From JAYUHK01 sp043767025 (GTDB lineage Bacteria; Bacteroidota; Bacteroidia; Chitinophagales; Saprospiraceae), in contig JAYUHK010000043.1 of NCBI GenBank assembly GCA_043767025.1, forward strand, positions 1 through 10,943: a DNA stretch of 10,943 nt, in the 5' to 3' direction. Positions 1 to 4,589 of the stretch are shown here, piece by piece. The first letter of the stretch is position 1. Each line of letters begins with the position of its first letter. A model generated the notes under the pieces. The model searched no databases, had not been told where the DNA came from, and saw nothing but the letters and a program-made list of their open reading frames with translations. The translations under genes and the position numbers were made by a program.

Positions 1-98
1 TTTTGCAAAAACTTGAATTTCTACAAGGCACGTCTGAAAAGGCAGTCACATTGTATAAAATGCTACTTGAAATTTTAGTAAAAAGATTTTTTGCGTAA
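1..98 (+). CDS. 3' end of an unidentified gene (partial)
   Basis: The third reading frame is open from the window edge to a TAA at 96-98 and encodes the last 31 residues of a protein (ending LLEILVKRFFA). The peptide is rich in Leu, Lys and Glu and reads like a C-terminal amphipathic helix. The other two plus frames are closed or lack coding character. No family can be recognised from so short a tail. It is followed by an A-rich stretch with no clear terminator. Calling it coding rests only on the open frame and the composition. Confidence 0.45.
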   Translation, partial: LQKLEFLQGTSEKAVTLYKMLLEILVKRFFA

Positions 99-107
99 CA
101 TTATTTA

Positions 108-136
108 TTCAAAAAAAAATTTCAAAAAAAAATTTC
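108..136. repeat. Two tandem copies of an A-rich 13-mer
   Basis: The unit TTC followed by nine A and one T occurs at 108-120 and again at 121-133, followed by another TTC. It lies in the non-coding stretch after the partial gene. It is probably a simple-sequence duplication; no function is visible. Confidence 0.6.
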
Positions 137-204
137 GCAGGCAGCGTTGGAAGTCAGGCGGACGTTCTTAAAAAGTCAGCACTCAATCACAAAACATTCC
201 GACT

Positions 205-309
205 ATGACCGCTACGCTTTCTTATACGCTTATTCTCGCCGTCATTTATGTCGGACGAAAAATCGTCCAAAAATCCGAAGTATCTTACTCGAACCACCGT
301 ATTAATTAG
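205..309 (+). CDS. Possible 34-aa membrane peptide (doubtful)
   Basis: ATG at 205 opens a 34-codon frame ending in TAG at 307-309. The peptide has one hydrophobic run (LSYTLILAVIYVG, residues 5-17) that could cross a membrane, followed by a basic, polar tail. Its last four bases overlap the stop of the convergent glycosyltransferase gene. There is no -7 box or ribosome binding site in front, and an ORF of this length can occur by chance. A GGACGA/TCGTCC hairpin lies inside it. Treat it as a candidate only. Confidence 0.2.
   Translation: MTATLSYTLILAVIYVGRKIVQKSEVSYSNHRIN
253..268 (-). terminator. Small hairpin downstream of the glycosyltransferase gene
   Basis: GGACGA (253-258) and TCGTCC (263-268) form a perfect 6-bp stem with an AAAA loop, 37 bp beyond the minus-strand glycosyltransferase stop. 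There is no T run on the minus-strand exit side, so it would be a weak intrinsic terminator at best. Confidence 0.25.
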
Positions 310-1055
310 TGCGGACGTTCGTAGATTTTTAACTTCACGACTCCCCAACGCTGGAGCAAATGCCCGAAAGAAACCCGCAAAACGCCCAATCCGTACTTCA
401 TGCTGCGCGAAAAATTGATAGACGACGCTTCTTCAAAATATTTCGTCGGACAGGTGACCTCCGCAATGTGGAATCGGTGAAAAATTATTTGCGACAACAT
501 TTCATTGTCAAACACAAAATCGTCCGAATTGGCGTTGAAATTGATGCCTTCCAGCACTTCGCGACTGAACGCCCGATAGCCCGTGTGGTATTCGGAGAGT
601 TTGTAGCGCACCAAAATATTCTGCGAAAGCGTCAAAAAGCGGTTGGCAACATACTTATAAAGCGGCATTCCACCCGACAGCGCGCCCTTGCCCAATATCC
701 GCGACCCCAACACGACGGGGTAAAGACCTTCGCCGATGATATTGACCATCGAAGGGATAAGTTTGGGCGTATATTGGTAGTCGGGGTGCAGCATCACCAC
801 GATGTCGCCTCCTAATTCGAGAGCTTTGTTGTAGAGTGACTTCTGATTGCCGCCGTAGCCTTTGTTTTTTTCGTGCCGAATAATGTGTCGAATACCGATT
901 TTTTCAGCCGTCGCCACAGTATGGTCGCGGCTTGCGTCGTCGCACAAAATCACCTCATCTACGAGGTCAAAGGGAATTTCTTGGTACGTTTGCTCCAAAG
1001 TCAGTGCCGCATTGTAGGCGGGCAACACGACGACGACTTTCTTATTTTTATACAT
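306..1055 (-). CDS. Family 2 glycosyltransferase, dolichol-phosphate-sugar synthase-like
   Basis: This 249-residue protein has the GT-A fold signatures of glycosyltransferase family 2. An N-terminal strand VVVVLPAYN (7-15) is followed by the nucleotide-binding DDAS (39-42), KNKGYGGNQKSLY (64-75), and HPDYQY (90-95), which stands where the metal-binding DxD motif usually lies. GSRIL and YHTGYRAFSREVL come later. Length and motif order match the polyprenyl-phosphate mannose/glucose synthase type, which moves sugar from a nucleotide donor to a lipid carrier or glycan at the inner membrane face. There is no C-terminal membrane segment, unlike GtrB relatives. It lies 47 bp downstream of the DUF5606 gene on the same strand, so the two are probably co-transcribed. 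The acceptor cannot be read from sequence. It could act in cell-surface polysaccharide or lipid glycosylation; a role in carotenoid glycosylation is only suggested by proximity. Confidence 0.88.
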   Translation of the reverse strand: MYKNKKVVVVLPAYNAALTLEQTYQEIPFDLVDEVILCDDASRDHTVATAEKIGIRHIIRHEKNKGYGGNQKSLYNKALELGGDIVVMLHPDYQYTPKLIPSMVNIIGEGLYPVVLGSRILGKGALSGGMPLYKYVANRFLTLSQNILVRYKLSEYHTGYRAFSREVLEGINFNANSDDFVFDNEMLSQIIFHRFHIAEVTCPTKYFEEASSINFSRSMKYGLGVLRVSFGHLLQRWGVVKLKIYERPH

Positions 1056-1102
1056 TTCTCGGATTGATATTTTGGTTCCAATACAGATTCAGGCAAAGCA
1101 AC

Positions 1103-1531
1103 TTATTCGGCGGCGGCTTCCGTTTCCTCTATTTCTTTCGGCTCTTCGAGTTTCAACTGCCCTTTGGCATGAAGAAATTTGAACCATTTTACCACTTTTT
1201 TCATATCGTTTATATGGACGCGGTCGCGGTCGTAAGTCGGCAATATCTGTGCAAAATAAGCCTTTACTTCGTCCGCAGCAGCTTTGTCGGATACTGGCGG
1301 CAACGTTTCTAACTGCGTCAGCATGGTCGCAAAAATATCTTTCAACGGCGACGAATCCTCCTCCGTGTAGATGGCTATTGAGTCCAAAGGCATAAAGTTG
1401 TGTTTGCGGAGTGCCGCGAAAGTGGTTTTGCCGTCTTCGAGGCTTTCTATCAGCAAGCCGTCTTTTCGGTTCGCTACGATTTTGAACACGCCGCTCATGC
1501 CGCCTATCACTACAAATTTTTCTAAATTCAT
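1103..1531 (-). CDS. DUF5606 domain-containing protein
   Basis: A 142-residue protein begins MNLEKFVVIGGMSGVFKIVA, continues with LLIESLEDGK and SIAIYTEEDSSPLKDIF, and ends in an acidic Glu/Ala-rich tail. This matches, from memory, the Bacteroidota-restricted DUF5606 family of unknown function, an abundant small cytoplasmic protein family of about 140-150 residues. The open frame extends 15 codons upstream (to 1576). The internal ATG at 1531 is preferred because the family begins with M-x-L-E-K, and the leader before it is typically A/T-rich. A TAACTTTG -7 box at 1612-1605 gives a leader of roughly 65-70 nt. Probably first gene of an operon with the glycosyltransferase. Confidence 0.8.
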   Translation of the reverse strand: MNLEKFVVIGGMSGVFKIVANRKDGLLIESLEDGKTTFAALRKHNFMPLDSIAIYTEEDSSPLKDIFATMLTQLETLPPVSDKAAADEVKAYFAQILPTYDRDRVHINDMKKVVKWFKFLHAKGQLKLEEPKEIEETEAAAE

Positions 1532-1604
1532 TTTTTTTATTTTTTGTAAAATATTTTCTGCGAAAGAAGAAGACAAAAATCAAGGAATTTAATCTTTCGC
1601 GGCG

Positions 1605-1612
1605 CAAAGTTA
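1605..1612 (-). promoter_or_regulatory. TAACTTTG -7 box for the DUF5606/glycosyltransferase operon
   Basis: On the minus strand, 1612-1605 reads TAACTTTG, a perfect match to the Bacteroidota -7 consensus TAnnTTTG. Transcription would begin near 1599, upstream of the chosen start at 1531. A clear -33 TTTG is not present; the upstream DNA is T-rich. Confidence 0.55.
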
Positions 1613-1648
1613 ATTTTTTTTCGCTAAAAATAAGCGTATGCGAATCGG

Positions 1649-1680
1649 AATATTGCAGCATTTTGACGCTGCGCAATATT
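1649..1680. promoter_or_regulatory. Inverted repeat between divergent promoters, candidate operator
   Basis: AATATTGC-AGC (1649-1659) is repeated in inverse as GCT-GC-GCAATATT (1668-1680), giving 11 paired bases with a 2-nt bulge and an 8-nt spacer. It sits between the minus-strand -7 box (1612-1605) and the plus-strand crtI -7 box (1719-1726), so one bound regulator could affect both operons. No T run follows it, so a terminator is unlikely. Confidence 0.4.
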
Positions 1681-1718
1681 TTCCAAATTCAATGTACTCA
1701 AAAAATCAACAATATATC

Positions 1719-1726
1719 TATTTTTG
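1719..1726 (+). promoter_or_regulatory. TATTTTTG -7 box for the crtI-crtB operon
   Basis: TATTTTTG is a perfect TAnnTTTG match. Transcription should start around 1731-1733, inside the upstream in-frame extension of crtI and about 57 nt before the TTG start at 1789. The -33 element is not recognisable. Confidence 0.55.
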
Positions 1727-1788
1727 TGTTTGAATGTTCGGTGTTATGGGAAAAATATAAAACTTTATACAAACCAAAAAAGAGAATT

Positions 1789-3270
1789 TTGTCGAAAAAA
1801 ATAATTGTCATCGGGGCTGGATTTGCGGGAATGGCGGCGGCTTCGTGTTTAGCCAAGCAGGGACACGACGTGACGCTGTTAGAAAAAAACGATGTGGCAG
1901 GCGGACGCGCTCGCAAGTTTGAGGCAGACGGCTTTGTGTTCGATATGGGTCCGTCGTGGTATTGGATGCCCGAAGTTTTTGAGGAATATTTTGCTATGTT
2001 TGGCAAAAAAGTAGGTGATTTCTACGATTTAATCCGTTTAGACCCGTCCTACACAATTTTTTTTGGAGAAAATGACGAGATGAAAGTTCCTGCCAAGATG
2101 GACGAACTTTGCGCTATGTTCGACCGCTACGAAGCGGGAAGCAGCCAGAATCTGAAGAAATTTTTGGCGGAAGCCAAATACAAATACGAAGTCGGCATCA
2201 AAGAATTTGTCCGAAAACCCGGTCACACAATCCTCGAATTTGCGGATTGGCGAGTGCTGGCGAGTCTGTTTCGCTTGCAAATGTTTCAGTCCATGTCGTC
2301 CTACGTCCGCAAGCTGTTCAAGAACGAAAAGTTGCTTCAGCTTATCGAGTTTCCAGTGCTTTTTTTGGGAGCTACGCCCGCCAACACGCCCGCTCTGTAC
2401 AGCCTGATGAACTACGCCGATATGTCGCTCGGCACTTGGTATCCGATGGGTGGAATGCACAAAATCGTGGAGGGAATGGTCGCGGTTGCCGAAAGTCTGG
2501 GGGTCAAAGTACGGCTCGGCGAGGAAGTCAGTGAGCTAATCGTCGAAAAAAACAGTGTCACAAAAGTCGTCACTCAAAACGCTACTTACGAAGCCGATTT
2601 CGTAGTCGGTGGCGCAGATTACGAACACATCGAGCAACATATTTTAGCTCCGCAATACCGCCGCTACACCAAAAAATACTGGGACAGCCGCACGATGGCT
2701 CCCTCTTCTTTGCTCTTTTATATTGGGGTCAATAAGCGTTTGAAAAATCTCCAACACCACAATTTATTTTTTGATACCGACTTCAATCTTCACGCAGAAG
2801 AGATTTATGACCGCCCGACGTGGCCCACATCGCCGCTTTTTTATGCCTCCGTGCCGTCTTTGACGGACTCGACGGTGGCACCCGAAGGCTGCGAAAATCT
2901 GTTCGTTCTTATCCCAGTCGCGCCCGACTTGGAGGACACGGACGAGCGGCGAGAGCGATATTTCAACATCGTTTTGGAGCGGCTGGAAACGCTGACACAG
3001 CAAACAATCCGACCAAATATTATTTTTCGGAGAGATTTTGCGCACCGAGATTTCAAAAATGACTACCACGCTTTCAAAGGAAATGCCTATGGATTGGCAA
3101 ATACGTTGCTCCAAACGGCGATTTTGAAACCAAAAATGCGGAGCAAAAAAGTGAAAAATTTATTTTTTACTGGTCAATTAACCACGCCCGGACCCGGCGT
3201 GCCGCCTTCGCTTATCTCGGGGCAAGTAGTGGCGGACGAAATCGAAAAAGAAATTGCCAGAAAAAGCTAA
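1789..3270 (+). CDS. crtI: Phytoene desaturase (CrtI family)
   Basis: CrtI is an FAD-dependent desaturase that converts phytoene stepwise toward lycopene at the membrane. From the TTG at 1789 the protein has 493 residues, the usual family size. It starts MSKKIIVIGAGFAG with the dinucleotide-binding GxGxxG at 9-14, followed by LLEKNDVAGGRARKF (30-44) and FDMGPSWYWMP. Near the end is TTPGPGVPPSLISG (465-478), the bacterial-type phytoene dehydrogenase signature. The frame is open back to an ATG at 1663, but those 42 extra residues resemble no family N-terminus and a TATTTTTG promoter box lies inside them. TTG at 1789 (GTG at 1741 as second choice) is therefore preferred. crtB follows after 12 bp, so the two are an operon. 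The degree of desaturation cannot be told from sequence, and related family members act on glycosylated or diapo-carotenoids. Confidence 0.92.
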   Translation: MSKKIIVIGAGFAGMAAASCLAKQGHDVTLLEKNDVAGGRARKFEADGFVFDMGPSWYWMPEVFEEYFAMFGKKVGDFYDLIRLDPSYTIFFGENDEMKVPAKMDELCAMFDRYEAGSSQNLKKFLAEAKYKYEVGIKEFVRKPGHTILEFADWRVLASLFRLQMFQSMSSYVRKLFKNEKLLQLIEFPVLFLGATPANTPALYSLMNYADMSLGTWYPMGGMHKIVEGMVAVAESLGVKVRLGEEVSELIVEKNSVTKVVTQNATYEADFVVGGADYEHIEQHILAPQYRRYTKKYWDSRTMAPSSLLFYIGVNKRLKNLQHHNLFFDTDFNLHAEEIYDRPTWPTSPLFYASVPSLTDSTVAPEGCENLFVLIPVAPDLEDTDERRERYFNIVLERLETLTQQTIRPNIIFRRDFAHRDFKNDYHAFKGNAYGLANTLLQTAILKPKMRSKKVKNLFFTGQLTTPGPGVPPSLISGQVVADEIEKEIARKS

Positions 3271-3282
3271 AAAAAACCAAAT

Positions 3283-4125
3283 ATGAACCAGCAAAACCTA
3301 TACAGCAAAGTTTGTCACGAATGTAGTAAGTTGATTACCAACCGGTATTCGACTTCGTTTTCGGCGGGAATTCGGGTTTTTAGCCCACAGTTGCGGCAGC
3401 CGATTTATGATATTTACGGCTTTGTCCGCTTCGCAGATGAGATTGTAGATACTTTTCACGGCTTCGACAAATCTACTTTGCTCGACCGGTTCGAGCACGA
3501 AACTTACCAAGCCATCGAGGAGGGAATCAGCCTCAATCCTGTGTTGCAGGCGTTTCAGGAAGTCGTCCGCACTTACCACATCGAGCGAGAATTGATAGAT
3601 GCTTTTTTGGCTTCGATGCGCATGGATTTGCATTTCAACACCTACAACGACTCACTTTACAAGCAATATATTTACGGCTCGGCGGAGGTCGTCGGGTTGA
3701 TGTGTCTGCGTGTTTTTATGGCGGACAATGAAGGCGGCTACGAAAGGCTCAAAAGTTCTGCTTGCGCTTTGGGGGCGGCATTTCAGAAAATAAATTTTCT
3801 TCGCGATATGAAAAGCGATTTTGACGAGCGGGGGCGGGTTTATTTTCCGGGTATTGATTTTACGCGTTTCGACAATCAGCAAAAGCAACTCATTGAGGCG
3901 GACATTCAGGCGGATTTTGATGCAGGACTTGCGGGCATTCGCCAGCTTCCCAAAGGTGCGCGCTTGGGCGTTTATGTTGCTTACGTTTACTATATCAGTT
4001 TGTTTGAAAAAATTAAAAAATCCAACGCCGAGCGCGTCAAAATAGAGCGAATCAGAGTCGGCGACACCCGAAAAGTGGTGCTTCTTTTCAGTGCCACTGC
4101 GCGCCACCAACTCAACTGGTGGTAA
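3283..4125 (+). CDS. crtB: Phytoene synthase
   Basis: This enzyme condenses two geranylgeranyl diphosphates head-to-head into phytoene, the committed step of C40 carotenoid synthesis. The 280-residue protein carries both aspartate-rich Mg-diphosphate sites: ADEIVDTFHG (51-60, the DxxxD of the first site) and NFLRDMKSDFDERGRVYFP (171-189, the second site). YGSAEVVGLMCL (131-142) is the usual trans-isoprenyl diphosphate synthase helix between them. Length is normal for Bacteroidota CrtB. It starts 12 bp after the crtI stop, with only an A-rich spacer, so translation of the pair is probably coupled. The product feeds the CrtI encoded just upstream. Squalene synthase-like relatives (HpnC/HpnD) are a less likely alternative, given the crtI partner. 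Confidence 0.93.
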   Translation: MNQQNLYSKVCHECSKLITNRYSTSFSAGIRVFSPQLRQPIYDIYGFVRFADEIVDTFHGFDKSTLLDRFEHETYQAIEEGISLNPVLQAFQEVVRTYHIERELIDAFLASMRMDLHFNTYNDSLYKQYIYGSAEVVGLMCLRVFMADNEGGYERLKSSACALGAAFQKINFLRDMKSDFDERGRVYFPGIDFTRFDNQQKQLIEADIQADFDAGLAGIRQLPKGARLGVYVAYVYYISLFEKIKKSNAERVKIERIRVGDTRKVVLLFSATARHQLNWW

Positions 4126-4138
4126 GTTTTGCGACAGC

Positions 4139-4189
4139 TAAAAATAAAAAAAATAAGAGCCGACTTTGCCTCCCAACAAAATCGGCTCT
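4139..4189 (-). terminator. Strong minus-strand terminator, possibly bidirectional
   Basis: AGAGCCGA (4156-4163) pairs with TCGGCTCT (4182-4189). Beyond one mismatch, three further pairs extend the stem into 4165-4167/4178-4180. On the minus strand the stem is followed by a long T-rich run (complement of 4155-4139, with eight consecutive T), a textbook intrinsic terminator. On the plus strand, downstream of crtB, the stem is followed by only short T runs, so termination of crtB there would be weaker. Confidence 0.7.
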
Positions 4190-4358
4190 CCTTTCGGCTT
4201 TTCAAGCTAAAAGCGTGAGTTGCGAAACCTCTTTTGGCGACACAAAAAACGAAAAAAACTTCACTTCTATTTCAGTTAAGGAACGCGTCCAAAATACACT
4301 AATCACTTTTTTTTCGTTCCTGATGCTCTCCAGCACACTGTCAGTTACTATTTCTTAA
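4140..4358 (-). ncRNA. Candidate minus-strand small transcript, unknown type
   Basis: This stretch is delimited by a perfect Bacteroidota -7 box (TACCTTTG, 4371-4364) and a strong minus-strand terminator (4189-4139), predicting a transcript of roughly 215 nt antisense to the crt operon direction. Internally CGTTCCT (4315-4321) and AGGAACG (4279-4285) can form a 7-bp stem, and CTTTT/AAAAG a small one near 4205. It may be a regulatory RNA. 6S-type RNAs of this phylum have a similar length, but I could not draw the long rod with a central bubble that 6S needs. It contains no RNase P, SRP or tmRNA hallmark that I recognise. Alternatively it is a short mRNA: a 44-codon frame starting with GTG lies within it. 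Confidence 0.45.
4202..4336 (-). CDS. Possible 44-aa protein starting with GTG (doubtful)
   Basis: On the minus strand GTG at 4336 opens 44 codons ending in TGA at 4204-4202. The peptide runs VLESIRNEKKVISVFWTRSL and continues through EIEVKFFSFF to QLTLLA: mixed charged and hydrophobic residues, protein-like in appearance. It fits within the predicted small transcript, which would give it a leader of about 20 nt. There is no ATG, no ribosome binding site and no recognised family. An open frame also exists on the opposite strand (4119-4358), so coding is ambiguous and a non-coding role is at least as likely. Confidence 0.22.
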   Translation of the reverse strand: MLESIRNEKKVISVFWTRSLTEIEVKFFSFFVSPKEVSQLTLLA

Positions 4359-4363
4359 CGATG

Positions 4364-4371
4364 CAAAGGTA
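4364..4371 (-). promoter_or_regulatory. TACCTTTG -7 box driving the minus-strand small transcript
   Basis: 4371-4364 on the minus strand reads TACCTTTG followed by CA, an exact TAnnTTTG match of the form most often seen in this phylum. Predicted transcription start is around 4357-4359. No convincing -33 TTTG is visible. No long gene lies downstream on that strand before the terminator at 4189. Confidence 0.55.
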
Positions 4372-4433
4372 AGGGCGACTCATTCTTTATCCGTCCTCGT
4401 GATTTGTTTTTTGTGACACAGTTTTTTGCCCAA

Positions 4434-4457
4434 AACATATACTTTAACGAATATGTT
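4434..4457. repeat. Inverted repeat AACATAT / ATATGTT upstream of htpG
   Basis: AACATAT (4434-4440) and ATATGTT (4451-4457) form a perfect 7-bp inverted repeat with a 10-bp spacer. It abuts the larger palindrome that begins at 4457. Both lie in the htpG upstream region and could be protein-binding sites. Confidence 0.4.
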
Positions 4458-4482
4458 GTTCAAAAAATATTTTTTTTGAACA
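4457..4482. promoter_or_regulatory. 26-bp palindrome upstream of htpG, candidate activator site
   Basis: TGTTCAAAAAA (4457-4467) and TTTTTTGAACA (4472-4482) are perfect 11-bp inverted arms with a 4-bp centre. No T run follows on the plus strand, so it is unlikely to be a terminator. Its centre lies about 92 bp upstream of the predicted htpG transcription start, in the range expected for an enhancer of a sigma-54 promoter. Confidence 0.45.
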
Positions 4483-4511
4483 CACAACAAAGGTATTTTT
4501 TTAAAAAAAAT

Positions 4512-4551
4512 TGTCATTCTGTCAGTTTTTTTACTTGGCACGTTGTTTGGC
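4512..4551 (+). promoter_or_regulatory. Sigma-54-like promoter of htpG with upstream TGTCA repeats
   Basis: TTGGCACG at 4535-4542 matches the sigma-54 -24 element perfectly. Four bases later comes TTGGC (4547-4551) where TTGCW is expected, so the -12 element has the second base of its GC pair replaced by G. A start near 4562 would give a leader of about 28 nt to the htpG ATG at 4590. Just upstream, TGTCA occurs twice in direct repeat (4512-4516 and 4520-4524, 3-bp spacer), followed by a T tract. No good TAnnTTTG box is present in this gap on the plus strand, which strengthens the case. Confidence 0.45.
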
Positions 4552-4589
4552 AAATACAAGTATATTGTTTAACAAAAATACAAATAATT

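Noticed and set aside
143..352. Matching words around the first intergenic gap: GCGGACGTTC at 158-167 and 311-320, and AGCGTTGG/CCAACGCT at 143-150 and 345-352
   Set aside because: Considered as the ends of a small mobile element, but the arms are only 8-10 bp, mix direct and inverted orientation, and one copy lies inside the glycosyltransferase coding sequence. Chance similarity is the simpler explanation.
360..1067. Plus-strand open frames opposite the glycosyltransferase
   Set aside because: They are antisense to a gene with clear GT2 motifs, are Arg/His-rich and match no family.
4119..4358. 79-codon plus-strand ORF after crtB
   Set aside because: It overlaps the crtB end and runs through the terminator hairpin. 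It is Ser/Lys-rich without a recognisable domain, and the strong promoter and terminator in this gap point to the other strand.
4140..4358. 6S RNA identity for the small minus-strand transcript
   Set aside because: The length is suitable, but I could not pair the 5' and 3' parts into a long rod with a central bubble, so I left the RNA class open.
4404..4589. 62-codon N-terminal extension of htpG
   Set aside because: It is low-complexity and Phe/Asn-rich, unlike any Hsp90 N-terminus, and overlaps the palindromes and the sigma-54-like promoter. HtpG is full length from 4590.
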